Source: an uncultured Lachnospiraceae bacterium
GTDB lineage: Bacteria > Bacillota > Clostridia > Lachnospirales > Lachnospiraceae
Length of the DNA: 38,118 nt
Assembly: GCA_910588405.1 (NCBI GenBank)
Contig: CAJUPT010000029.1
Coordinates: 1-38,118, forward strand
Reading direction: 5' to 3'
Shown: positions 6,523-14,321 of the stretch, piece by piece
How the letters are laid out: each line of letters starts with the position of its first letter
Numbering within the stretch: position 1 is the first letter of the stretch
The notes under the pieces: generated by a model
What the model was told of the DNA's origin: nothing
What the model saw: only the letters and a program-made list of their open reading frames with translations
Database searches by the model: none
Program-made: the position numbers and the translations under genes

Positions 6523-6580
6523 GTACTCCCGGAGGCCTCTCGCCAGATTAGGCAGAGAGAGATAGAGATTCCGGGTGTAC
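6523..6580 (+). promoter_or_regulatory. Structured leader before the two-component operon
   Basis: GTACTCCCGGA (6523-6533) and TCCGGGTGTAC (6570-6580) form an 11-bp outer stem with one mismatch. Within it CTCTCGCC pairs with GGC-A-GAGAG around AGATTA. The structure ends 24 bases before the response regulator start and has no T-run, so it is not a terminator. It may control translation or mRNA stability, or be a binding site for a regulator. I do not recognise a known riboswitch class. Confidence 0.45.
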
Positions 6581-6604
6581 ACACACCGATAACGGAGCGT
6601 ACGA

Positions 6605-7282
6605 ATGGAACAGAAACTGCTGATCGTGGAGGATGACCGTCTGATGGCGGAGGCGGCGGCCGATTATTTTACCGGGAAGGGCTGGGAAGTGAAAAGGGCG
6701 GAGGACGGAATAGAGGCTTTGACATTTTTGGAAAGGGAAAGTTTCCATCTGATTCTGCTGGATGTGATGATGCCGGGAAAGGACGGTTTTGCCGTGTGCC
6801 GGGAAATCCGCAGCCACAGCGACGTGCCGGTGATCTTTATCACGGCCCGGGTGCTGGAAGAGGATATGCTGAACGGATATTCTCTGGGGGCGGACGATTA
6901 TGTGACCAAGCCTTTTTCCCTGCCGGTGCTGTATGCAAAGGCGATGGCGCTGACGGGAAGGGTACACGGAGCCGGAAAAGACGGCTTTACCCTGTGCGCA
7001 GGCAGCCTGAAGGTGGATGTGAAAAGCCGCCGGGTGTGGAACCGGGATCAGCTTCTCTCCCTGCCGCCGAAGGAATACGAGATGCTTCTGTTTTTCCTGG
7101 AAAATCCGGGACGGATCTACAGCCGGGAGCAGCTTCTGATCCGCTTCTGGGGCTATGATTTCGACGGCAATGAGCGGGTGGTTGACAACCATATCAAAAA
7201 GCTGCGCAAAGCTATCGGCGGCTGCGGCTGTTCCATTCAGACCGTGCGCAAATCCGGGTATCGGATGGAGGTGGGAGAATGA
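6605..7282 (+). CDS. OmpR/PhoB-family response regulator
   Basis: A 225-residue DNA-binding response regulator. The receiver domain occupies residues 1-115, with the acidic pair ED (9-11), phospho-acceptor Asp53 in LILLDVMMPGKDGF, and the conserved Lys in DDYVTKPF. The C-terminal winged helix contains LPPKEYEMLLFFLENPGRIY, RFWGYDFDGNERVVDNHIKK and the terminal GYRMEVGE. Its stop overlaps the kinase start (ATGA), so the two are translationally coupled. No target transporter lies beside it; the next gene is a Crp/Fnr regulator. The stimulus is unknown. Confidence 0.94.
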   Translation: MEQKLLIVEDDRLMAEAAADYFTGKGWEVKRAEDGIEALTFLERESFHLILLDVMMPGKDGFAVCREIRSHSDVPVIFITARVLEEDMLNGYSLGADDYVTKPFSLPVLYAKAMALTGRVHGAGKDGFTLCAGSLKVDVKSRRVWNRDQLLSLPPKEYEMLLFFLENPGRIYSREQLLIRFWGYDFDGNERVVDNHIKKLRKAIGGCGCSIQTVRKSGYRMEVGE

Positions 7283-9135
7283 AAAGAAGAAAAAGAAAGT
7301 TCTGGCAGCCCGTGGTGGTTCAGTTTATGGTGCTGTATCTGGCGATGATGGTATTGGCCACATTACTGGTGGCGAACAAGTTTGTGGATGAGTTCAGAGA
7401 GGAACTGGAGCAGTATGCTATCTCCGTGCTGAGCGACGCGTCTAATCAGGAACTTGATGTGAGGGATGGTATCTGGCAGGGGAAAGACTGGAACGGAGAA
7501 GTGCGGAGCGACTTTTATCAGGAGCTTTCCAATCAACGTCTCTGGATGATTGACAATGATTTCAGCAGCGTTTCGGCAGCGTTTTACGATGAAAATAAAA
7601 ATTTGCTGGCACAAAGCCGGAATGAAGTAAGGAGCAAAGTTCGGATATCCACCGATACGGAAGAATTCCAGTATGTAGAAAAGACTTTTGGGCTGGATGA
7701 TTATCTGTCCGCGGAAGAATTGAAAGAGCTGGCCGCATATAAAGCGGAAAATATTCAGGCTCTGGTCGAGACAAATTTCACCACTCCTGAGCCGTATGAA
7801 TTTTACCTCCGGCTGTCCCCCGACGGGCAGGAGCTTTGGGGGATTGTGATACAGGAGCTTACCTGGCGGGAGACGTCCTGGGAAGAGATAACGGAAAAAG
7901 AGGAGCTAATGTATGAAAACCCGCTGACGGGAAATTCTTTTGGTACCCAGACAATGGCGGGAGAATACGATTTTGTCACCGGAGAGTATATAGGCGAGAA
8001 GGAATTTGAGGTGACGGACAGCCGAATTTTATGGGAGTGGAAAAATCCGGCGCCGGGAAACGGACAGGGGGACGAGGGGCGGCTGATCGAAGTCGGTGAA
8101 TATGATATTAATCTTCCTTACCTGTTGTCATATTATTATCGGACTGCCGGTCTTTATGAGAGATGGAGCAGATGGAATGCCAGCAGCTATCTCCATGATT
8201 TTCCGCAGCAGGAGGAATTTGTCTGGGAGGCAGGTATTGAGGAGCCTCCTTTTGAGGAAGAAAGAAGCACATTTTTCATTTACCGGGGCAGATACCGGCT
8301 GAAAATCGGAATGGCGAATGCTCCGTCCGCCTATGCGGAAATCCGTATGGAAGCCAGACCCTGGCATGCCGCCATGGATTATATGAAATACATTTACCTG
8401 GTCGCACTTGCCTTTACCCTGGCCAGTATGGCAAAAGTAATCTACGCATTCCGTCAGACCAGCAAAAAACAGGCCGCGCTGGAGGAGACCCGCCGGGATT
8501 TTATCAATGCTATGGCACACGAGCTGAAAACGCCGTTAGGTGTCATCCGGAATTTTGCGGAAAATCTGATGGAACACAATATGGAAGAAAAGCGGGATTA
8601 CTACCTGTCCCAGATCATTGGCCAGACCGAAGAGATGGACGGTTTGGTAACGGAGATGATCGGCCTCTCAAAGCTGGAATCGGAAAAGCTGGAGTTAAGG
8701 AAGGAGACGGTATCCTTCGCGAAGCTTATTCGGGAGCAGATGGAACGGTTTTCGCCCATGCTCCGGGAGAAAAACCTGCAGGTGCGGTATGAGGAAAAGG
8801 CGGATTTCCTGGTGGAAGGCGACAGGGAATATCTGGCCAGGGCAGTGTGGAGCCTGCTGTCCAACGCAGTGGACTACAACATACCCGGCGGCAGCATCCT
8901 GGTCAGAACCGAGGGAGAGCGGTGCATAATCGAGAATACCGGGTTCCCCATGGGGGAAGAGCAGCTGGTTCATGCCTTCGATCTGTTCTACACGGAGGAT
9001 CAAAGCCGCAGCGGAAAAGACCGGCATATGGGGATGGGGCTGTTTCTGGCGAAAAAGATTCTGGAGCTTCACGGAATGGGGATTGCGCTGGAAAATACCG
9101 GGGACGGCGTAAGGGCTGTGATCAGCAGGAGGTAA
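7279..9135 (+). CDS. Sensor histidine kinase with large extracellular domain
   Basis: A 618-residue membrane kinase. A first membrane segment lies at about 12-32 and a second at about 370-392. The intervening region of about 330 residues is extracytoplasmic and matches no sensor family that I recognise; it is rich in Trp, Tyr and acidic residues. The cytoplasmic part has the dimerisation box AHELKTPLGVI with phospho-accepting His414, the N box SLLSNAVDYN and the G box MGMGLFLAKKI. It overlaps the response regulator gene by four bases. The large outer domain suggests direct sensing of an extracellular compound, polymer or envelope state; this is inference. Confidence 0.93.
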   Translation: MKRRKRKFWQPVVVQFMVLYLAMMVLATLLVANKFVDEFREELEQYAISVLSDASNQELDVRDGIWQGKDWNGEVRSDFYQELSNQRLWMIDNDFSSVSAAFYDENKNLLAQSRNEVRSKVRISTDTEEFQYVEKTFGLDDYLSAEELKELAAYKAENIQALVETNFTTPEPYEFYLRLSPDGQELWGIVIQELTWRETSWEEITEKEELMYENPLTGNSFGTQTMAGEYDFVTGEYIGEKEFEVTDSRILWEWKNPAPGNGQGDEGRLIEVGEYDINLPYLLSYYYRTAGLYERWSRWNASSYLHDFPQQEEFVWEAGIEEPPFEEERSTFFIYRGRYRLKIGMANAPSAYAEIRMEARPWHAAMDYMKYIYLVALAFTLASMAKVIYAFRQTSKKQAALEETRRDFINAMAHELKTPLGVIRNFAENLMEHNMEEKRDYYLSQIIGQTEEMDGLVTEMIGLSKLESEKLELRKETVSFAKLIREQMERFSPMLREKNLQVRYEEKADFLVEGDREYLARAVWSLLSNAVDYNIPGGSILVRTEGERCIIENTGFPMGEEQLVHAFDLFYTEDQSRSGKDRHMGMGLFLAKKILELHGMGIALENTGDGVRAVISRR

Positions 9136-9265
9136 ATCCAGAGATTCTTCCCGGCCTGATCAGAGAAAAATCTGATATGAAACAAGGGGGAAGCCAGGCA
9201 GAGAATCCGATGCGGGGCTGGCAGAAAAATTACAATGCGTTTTTTATATGAAGTAAAATCACCGT
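9136..9265. other. Intergenic, possible weak terminator
   Basis: No gene. GCCAG (9191 region) and CTGGC (near 9218) could pair ahead of an AGAAAAATTAC stretch, and ATCAGA-GAAAAA-TCTGAT is another small hairpin at about 9160-9177. Neither is a strong terminator. Confidence 0.3.
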
Positions 9266-9294
9266 TTGTCAAACATACCAAAATGTGTTAAACT
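9266..9294 (+). promoter_or_regulatory. Sigma-A-type promoter of the Crp/Fnr gene
   Basis: TTGTCA (9266-9271), a 17-base spacer and TAAACT (9289-9294). Transcription would start near 9301, giving a leader of about 135 bases before the start at 9439. No gene lies between. Confidence 0.55.
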
Positions 9295-9438
9295 AAAAAG
9301 CAGTTGGCGGTTTCATCACAGATGCCGCCGGCTGTTTTTTCTGTGTATGGAAATGGCTGCGGATTTTCCGTGCCTGATGGAAAGGAAGCGCCTGGCGTAC
9401 GCAGGAATTGTTCCGGAGTCTGGAAAGGATGGGGGTAT

Positions 9439-10113
9439 ATGGAGCAGTCAGAATTTGAACCGGTTTATCAGGAAACATTTCCTTTCTGGGATGAAATATC
9501 CGACGGGGACAGAGAATATATCTGCCGGAACTCCTATGCCGTCGCCTACCCCAAAGGAAAAAACGTCCATGACGGCAATGAGTGCTCCGGCGTGATTTTT
9601 GTGCGTTCGGGATGCCTCAGGACTTATATGCTGTCGGAAGAGGGGAAGGATATCACGCTGTACCGGCTGTATAAAGGGGATATGTGTATGCTGTCCGCTT
9701 CCTGCGTGCTGAAAGCCATTACCTTTGATGTGATGATCGATGCGGAAGAGGACAGCGAGTGCTATGTGATCGGCGGGCCTGCCTTTGCGGCGGTTTCGGA
9801 GCGCAATCCCTGTATTAAAATCTTTGCCCTTGAGACGGCTGTCGGCCGTTTTTCCGATGTGATGTGGGTGATGCAGCAGATTCTTTTTATGAGTATGGAC
9901 AGGAGGATGGCCATTTTCCTGACGGATGAATCGGCCAGAACCGGCGCCGATACGATTGCGCTGACCCACGGGCAGATCGCCCGGTATATGGGGTCTGCCC
10001 GTGAGGTGGTGTCGAGAATGCTGAAATATTTCGCCAATGAGGGGCTTGTGGAGGTTTCCCGCAAAGGGGTAAAGATTGTTGATAAAAAACGGCTGCGGGA
10101 TCTGGCGGTGTGA
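9439..10113 (+). CDS. Crp/Fnr-family transcriptional regulator
   Basis: The 224-residue protein starts at 9439, after GGATGGGGGTAT; the open frame extends upstream to 9304 without a ribosome site. Residues about 20-140 form a cyclic-nucleotide-binding-like beta roll (KGKNVHDGNECSGVIFVRSG; LYKGDMCMLSASCVL). The C-terminal winged helix has THGQIARYMGSAREVVSRML and GLVEVSRKGVKIVDKKRL. There is no N-terminal cluster of four Cys as in oxygen-sensing Fnr; the Cys pair in MCMLSASC is common in clostridial members, and a redox or haem role is possible but unproven. It converges on a membrane Fe-S protein gene, which is a plausible target. Confidence 0.9.
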   Translation: MEQSEFEPVYQETFPFWDEISDGDREYICRNSYAVAYPKGKNVHDGNECSGVIFVRSGCLRTYMLSEEGKDITLYRLYKGDMCMLSASCVLKAITFDVMIDAEEDSECYVIGGPAFAAVSERNPCIKIFALETAVGRFSDVMWVMQQILFMSMDRRMAIFLTDESARTGADTIALTHGQIARYMGSAREVVSRMLKYFANEGLVEVSRKGVKIVDKKRLRDLAV

Positions 10114-10119
10114 GCCGGT

Positions 10120-10713
10120 TTATGATTTCTGCGGCGTGTTTCTGTGTTTTGCCCTGCAGATCAGCTGCGTCATCGTTCCCATGGGACAGTAGACGCACCA
10201 GGAACGGGGTTTGAACAGCAGCATTGTCACAAATCCCAGTACGGTAGAAGTCAGCATCACGCTGTAGAAGCCGAAAGCAAACTGCGCCACGCCGTCGGAA
10301 AAGAGGGTGCCGTGGTATGCCCAGTGCCAGGGAAGCTTAAAAGTCCACAGCAGAGTAACCGCCGTTCCTAAATTTTTCGTGCCGGAGAATACCAGATAGG
10401 TGTTCCACAGCATCTGGAAGAACATAGTGAAGAAGAAAATCAGAAATCCATATCGGAAATAGCCGGACTTCATCCATCCGGGGACGTCCTTTCTGCGGGA
10501 CAGGCCGAACCGGCCGCCCACAAGGGAAAACAGCTGTCCCCGTCCGCAGTATTTGTTGCAGTAAGCTTTATTGCCTTTGATCAGGGCGATCAGCAGCGGA
10601 ATAAAGAAGCAGAGAAGCCCCAGCCAGGCGAACAGGATATTGAAAAATCCCAGGATCAGATAGGTCAGCGAAGCGATCCAGAGGTAGTCATACCATTTCT
10701 TATTCTGTTTCAT
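10120..10713 (-). CDS. Membrane 4Fe-4S protein (NapH/YccM-like)
   Basis: The start at 10713 overlaps the ferredoxin stop by four bases (ATGA), so this is the second gene of a two-gene operon. Of 197 residues, hydrophobic segments lie at about 13-45, 88-108 and 142-165. Two Cys groups face the same side: CNKYCGRGQLF and WCVYCPMGTMTQLIC. This resembles the NapH/CcoG/YccM-type electron-transfer membrane proteins, with fewer Cys than a full two-cluster protein. A role passing electrons between the ferredoxin and a membrane partner is inference. The longer frame that starts at 10971 runs through the ferredoxin gene and is not used. Confidence 0.85.
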   Translation of the reverse strand: MKQNKKWYDYLWIASLTYLILGFFNILFAWLGLLCFFIPLLIALIKGNKAYCNKYCGRGQLFSLVGGRFGLSRRKDVPGWMKSGYFRYGFLIFFFTMFFQMLWNTYLVFSGTKNLGTAVTLLWTFKLPWHWAYHGTLFSDGVAQFAFGFYSVMLTSTVLGFVTMLLFKPRSWCVYCPMGTMTQLICRAKHRNTPQKS

Positions 10714-10907
10714 GATTCCCTCACCTCCACCGTGATAATGCTTGCGGGACATTCCTTTGCGCATTTTCCGCATCCGACGCATAAGTTGTGGTTGATTTCG
10801 GCACAGATGCCCTTCGGAATGGCGATCGCGTTTTTGGGACAGACCTTCATACAGCATCCGCAGGCCACGCAGGCCCGGGTATTGACAATGGCTTTTCGTT
10901 TTGACAT
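10710..10907 (-). CDS. 2x[4Fe-4S] ferredoxin
   Basis: A 65-residue ferredoxin with two complete cluster motifs, CVACGCCMKVCP and CVGCGKCAKECP. The short length and lack of other domains fit a soluble electron carrier. The ribosome site AGGAGGCTTCCCT precedes the start at 10907. It is translationally coupled to the membrane Fe-S gene at 10713, so the two probably act as one redox unit. The gene is divergent from the GreA-like gene at 11034. Confidence 0.93.
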   Translation of the reverse strand: MSKRKAIVNTRACVACGCCMKVCPKNAIAIPKGICAEINHNLCVGCGKCAKECPASIITVEVRES

Positions 10908-10983
10908 AGGGAAGCCTCCTGTTTTGTGTCAGTATACAAAGAAATGGATTTTGATTCAGTGACGAGGTCACAGGTAGGATAGA

Positions 10984-10999
10984 GCAGATTCTTATTCAT
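10984..10999. repeat. Isolated tail of the intergenic repeat
   Basis: GCAGATTCTTATTCAT is identical to bases 2770-2785, the right end of repeat copy 1. Nothing else of the repeat is present here. It is probably a remnant. Confidence 0.45.
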
Positions 11000-11033
11000 G
11001 TGAAATGGCAGGTATGTCAGGAAAGAGGAAAGT

Positions 11034-11537
11034 ATGCATGATAAAGTGACAAAAAAAGACATCGAACGGATGCGCCAGGAAATCGAGTACAGAAAGCTGG
11101 TGGTGCGCAAAGAAGCGCTGGAGGCGGTGAAGGAAGCCCGTTCCCACGGTGATCTGAGCGAAAATTTTGAATACCATGCGGCAAAAAAGGATAAAAATGC
11201 CAATGAGAGCCGCATCCGCTATCTGGAACGGATGATTAAAACCGCCGTCCTGGTGTCTGACGATTCCAAAAGCGACGAAGCGGGGCTGAATAACCGGGTG
11301 ACAGTCTATTTTGAGGATGAGGACGAGGAGGAAACCTATACCCTGGTGACTACGGTGCGGGGAAATTCCATCAATGGGTGGATTTCCACGGAATCCCCTC
11401 TTGGCAAGGCGGTTCTGGGCCATAAGGAAGGGGAGCGGGTGTATGTGAAGGTGAGCGACACGGCCGGGTATTATGTGGAAATCCGAAAGATTGAAAATGC
11501 GGAGGACGACGGGTCGATTGGGCTGAGGAAGTTTTAG
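11034..11537 (+). CDS. greA: GreA/GreB-family transcription elongation factor
   Basis: Gre factors enter the RNA polymerase secondary channel and stimulate cleavage of backtracked RNA. The 167-residue protein has the N-terminal coiled coil (residues about 5-80) with the acidic tip HGDLSENFEYHAAKK, which matches the catalytic D..E pattern of GreA (GDLSENAEY), and a C-terminal FKBP-like domain ending in STESPLGKAVLGHKEGERV, the family signature. The start follows AGAGGAAAGT. It is about ten residues longer than the usual GreA, so it may be a second Gre paralogue rather than the main housekeeping copy. Confidence 0.92.
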   Translation: MHDKVTKKDIERMRQEIEYRKLVVRKEALEAVKEARSHGDLSENFEYHAAKKDKNANESRIRYLERMIKTAVLVSDDSKSDEAGLNNRVTVYFEDEDEEETYTLVTTVRGNSINGWISTESPLGKAVLGHKEGERVYVKVSDTAGYYVEIRKIENAEDDGSIGLRKF

Positions 11538-11606
11538 AAGTATTGAAAATCTGACAGAATGTATCTTGTAGGTTTAAAACACGTCAGGATTTGGAGGAGT
11601 AACATT

Positions 11607-12083
11607 ATGGAAAAGTTAAAAATCCGCCGCGCTGCGGAATCTGATATGGATGTCATTAATAAATTGCTTTACCAGGTTTTGAAAGTCCACAGTGACGCCC
11701 GCCCCGATTTGTTTAAGGCAGGGACAAAAAAATATAAGGACGATGAATTAAGGGCAATCATTGCGGATGATCTCCGGCCGATTTTCGTTGCGGAAAAGGA
11801 CGGGGAGGTTGTGGGCTATGCGTTCTGTGTCCATCAGCAGTATATTGACAATAACAATATGACCGATATCAAAACCCTTTACATCGACGACCTGTGCGTG
11901 GATGAGACTGCCCGCAATGCCCATGTGGGCAGGCAGCTGTACGAATATGTCCTGGATTTTGCCAAAGAGCAGGGCTATTACAATGTGACGCTGAACGTAT
12001 GGGCGGATAATGTGAATGCCGTGAAATTTTATGAGAAGCTGGGGCTTAAGATTCAGAAAATCGGGATGGAAAAGATTTTGTGA
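11607..12083 (+). CDS. GNAT-family N-acetyltransferase
   Basis: The start at 11607 follows TTGGAGGAGTAACATT; an upstream in-frame ATG at 11559 lacks a site. The 158-residue protein has the GNAT fold: KIRRAAESDMDVINKLL (strand 1/helix 1), FVAEKDGEVVGYAFC (strands 2-3), the strand 4 segment IKTLYIDDLCVDETARNAHV followed by GRQLYEYVLDFAKEQG, which is motif A for acetyl-CoA binding, and VTLNVWADNVNAVKFYEKLG (motif B). The substrate is unknown. A bidirectional terminator separates it from the convergent binding-protein gene. Confidence 0.9.
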   Translation: MEKLKIRRAAESDMDVINKLLYQVLKVHSDARPDLFKAGTKKYKDDELRAIIADDLRPIFVAEKDGEVVGYAFCVHQQYIDNNNMTDIKTLYIDDLCVDETARNAHVGRQLYEYVLDFAKEQGYYNVTLNVWADNVNAVKFYEKLGLKIQKIGMEKIL

Positions 12084-12114
12084 TGTTACCATAAGGCAAA
12101 AAGAGAATCTGATA

Positions 12115-12157
12115 AAAAAGACAGGGAAGCGGCAGAGCAAAAGTCACGCCGGGCTTC
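12115..12157. terminator. Bidirectional terminator
   Basis: ACAGGGAAGC and GCTTCCCTGT form a perfect 10-bp stem around a 17-base loop. TTTTT follows on the plus side and AAAAAA precedes on the left, so it serves both convergent genes. Confidence 0.85.
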
Positions 12158-12190
12158 CCTGTTTTTGTGAGGTATGAGCAGGCTTCCAGC

Positions 12191-13195
12191 TTATTCCTCG
12201 GCCGCTTTCTCCGAATACACAGTCGTCACCAGCTTATCATAAGGAACCTTTTCCTCTAATTCGCCGGCTTCCATCAGAATATTTTGCAGCAAATTAAAGC
12301 TGTCTTCCTGGAACACGGTATCTTCCTTCCAGGTATCCTGTTCCTGGTAGCGCTCTACGATTTTGGTAATGGTTTCCAGGTCGGTTTCCGGGAACTGGGG
12401 CTGTATGGTTTTGGCTACCTCTGCGGCGGAGTGGGAATTCACATAGTCCATGCCTTTCTGGATGGCATTGGTGAATCCCTGGATAATGTCCTCATGTCCC
12501 TTGAAATAGCTCTGCTTCGCGCAGTAGGCCGTGTAAGGCACATAACCGGAATCTACGCCCAGAGAGGCCACCACCACGCCGTTGCCCTCCATTTCCAGCG
12601 CCGTGGCGTGGGGTTCAAACTCTACGGTATAGTCTGCGTCATTGCTGGAAAATGCCGCCGCCGTCAGGCCGAAGTCGATGCTCTGGTCAATAGACAAATC
12701 GGCCTGGGGGTCGATGTTGTTTTTCTTCAGAATGTATTCGAATACCATTTCAGGCATACCGCCGGCTCTTCCGCCTAACACCGTCTTTCCTTTCAGGTCG
12801 CTCCACTGGAAATCCGGCTGGGCTTCTCTGGCCACCAGGAAGTTTCCGGCTCTTTGGGTCAGCTGGGCAAAATTGACGGCATAATCCTCTGCGCCGTTGA
12901 CGTAGGTGTAAATAGAGGCTTCCGACCCCATAAATCCGATATCCGCTTCGCCGGCCACCAGGGCGGTCATCACCTTATCGGCGCCGAAGCCGGTGACGAT
13001 GGTCAGGTCGATGCCTTCCTCTTTAAAATATCCCAGTTCATAGGCGGCATACTGTGGCGCGTAAAAAATTGAATGAGCCACCTCATTCAGCGTGACCGGC
13101 GTCTGTCCTCCCGCGGTATTGCCCTTGGGCTGGCATCCTGCCAGGGATGCCGCTAAAACCATAGCTGCCGTCAGCAGCGCTGCAATTCGTTTCAT
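12191..13195 (-). CDS. ABC transporter substrate-binding lipoprotein (SsuA/THI5/NMT1 type)
   Basis: The second of two adjacent ATGs (13195) is best spaced from AAAGGAGG; the first is at 13198. The N-terminus is a lipoprotein signal, AALLTAAMVLAASLAGC, with the lipobox Cys near residue 21. The rest of the 334 residues match NMT1-type binding proteins: VTLNEVAHSIFYAPQYAAYE, FKEEGIDLTIVTGFGADKV, MTALVAGEADIGFMGSEASI and LKGKTVLGGRAGGMPEMVFE. Relatives bind sulfonates, nitrate, or thiamine pyrimidine precursors; the ligand cannot be read from sequence. It is unusual in having no permease or ATPase gene beside it, so it must work with components elsewhere. Confidence 0.92.
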   Translation of the reverse strand: MKRIAALLTAAMVLAASLAGCQPKGNTAGGQTPVTLNEVAHSIFYAPQYAAYELGYFKEEGIDLTIVTGFGADKVMTALVAGEADIGFMGSEASIYTYVNGAEDYAVNFAQLTQRAGNFLVAREAQPDFQWSDLKGKTVLGGRAGGMPEMVFEYILKKNNIDPQADLSIDQSIDFGLTAAAFSSNDADYTVEFEPHATALEMEGNGVVVASLGVDSGYVPYTAYCAKQSYFKGHEDIIQGFTNAIQKGMDYVNSHSAAEVAKTIQPQFPETDLETITKIVERYQEQDTWKEDTVFQEDSFNLLQNILMEAGELEEKVPYDKLVTTVYSEKAAEE

Positions 13196-13198
13196 CAT

Positions 13199-13541
13199 TT
13201 CCTCCTTTTATCCCACTGGTTGCGTCATGCGGGCGGAAAGGGGAAAGTCCTCAGCGTTCCGCCTGCTTTGCAAACATAAAATGCTTTGTAGATAATGTAT
13301 GCGGCAGGGAAGAAAAAAGTGTATGAAATGGAGGGCACCTGAACAATACTGCGTTCAAGTGGAAATTGTTACTTTTTGAAAAAAAGGACTGTTTTATATA
13401 ATTGAGGCTAGCCGTCGCGCCAGCGACTTGGTACAATATATAGGGCTGTCAGTATTATGTCAGCCGTGGAAGATCAGTTTGCGGCTGACTGATAAGACGG
13501 TGAAATATGAAATGTGCGATAGATAATCCGGAGGAACTCCA
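13199..13541. promoter_or_regulatory. Divergent control region with two inverted repeats
   Basis: This region separates the binding-protein gene (minus) and the response regulator (plus). GTCGC-GCCA-GCGAC (13414-13427) is a perfect small palindrome just before a TACAATATA stretch that could be a -10. GTCAGCCG (13459-13466) and CGGCTGAC (13482-13489) form a perfect 8-bp stem in the probable leader of the regulator gene. No gene is seen. The functional assignments are inference. Confidence 0.45.
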
Positions 13542-14255
13542 ATGAGTAAATTATTGTTACTGGAAGACGATATCAGCCTTGTGGACGGACTGGGATATTC
13601 GTTAGAGAAAAATGGTTTTGAGTGGGAAGTGGCCCGGACGGTGAAGGAAGCGCTGCACTGTCTGCAAAGGGGAGACAGGTATGATCTGCTGCTTCTTGAC
13701 GTGACGCTGCCCGACGGGACAGGATATGAGGTATGCGAGGCGGTCAGAAAGCGGGGGGACTCCACGCCGATTATTTTTTTGACGGCATCGGATGAGGAGG
13801 TCAGTATTATCCGGGGATTGGACTGCGGCGGCGATGATTATATCACGAAGCCGTTCCGGCTGGGGGAGCTTTGTTCCAGAATCCGTGCGCTGCTGCGCCG
13901 TGCCGGGATGCCGTCCGGGGAAGGAATGTCAGACAAAGAAAAAGAGAATGTTATTCTGTGCGGGGGACTGCGGATCGACCTGTTCGCAAGCCGTGTGCTT
14001 TTAGATGGCAGGCCGGTGGATTTGACGGGCGCCGAATATCGTCTGCTCTGTCTGTTGGCACGCAATGCAGGTCGTACCGTTACAAGGGAGAGGATTTTGC
14101 AGGAGCTTTGGGACGATGGGGGCAATTATGTGGATGACAATACGGTGTCCGTGTATGTGCGGCGGCTCAGGGAGAAACTGGAAAAAGACCCTTCCCATCC
14201 GAAGCATCTGTTTACTGTCCGTGGATTTGGCTATCAGTGGAAGGAAGAAGGGTGA
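13542..14255 (+). CDS. OmpR-family response regulator (Bce/Van-like module)
   Basis: A 237-residue regulator: receiver domain with ED at 8-10, phospho-acceptor Asp53 in LLLLDVTLPDGTGYEVC, the switch Thr in IIFLTASDEE, and Lys in DDYITKPFRLGEL. The C-terminal winged helix contains DLTGAEYRLLCLLARNAGR, ILQELWDDGGNYVDDNTVSV and the terminal FTVRGFGYQWKEEG. The start follows CCGGAGGAACTCC. It heads a four-gene module (regulator, kinase, ABC ATPase, FtsX permease) of the kind that detects and detoxifies antimicrobial peptides in Firmicutes. The palindromes before the ABC gene at 15537-15574 are its likely targets. Confidence 0.94.
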   Translation: MSKLLLLEDDISLVDGLGYSLEKNGFEWEVARTVKEALHCLQRGDRYDLLLLDVTLPDGTGYEVCEAVRKRGDSTPIIFLTASDEEVSIIRGLDCGGDDYITKPFRLGELCSRIRALLRRAGMPSGEGMSDKEKENVILCGGLRIDLFASRVLLDGRPVDLTGAEYRLLCLLARNAGRTVTRERILQELWDDGGNYVDDNTVSVYVRRLREKLEKDPSHPKHLFTVRGFGYQWKEEG

Positions 14256-14321
14256 ATGGTTTGCTTTCATTCATCTGAGAGACAGGTTTGGCCGTCAGCG
14301 AAAGGAGAAAGAGGTGTCCTT

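Noticed and set aside
10120..10971. Single fused polyferredoxin gene
   Set aside because: The minus-strand ferredoxin has its own start, ribosome site and stop in a different frame, with an ATGA overlap, so there are two genes.
12284..12778. 164-codon ORF on the plus strand
   Set aside because: It is antisense to the well-supported binding-protein gene and has no ribosome site or family resemblance.
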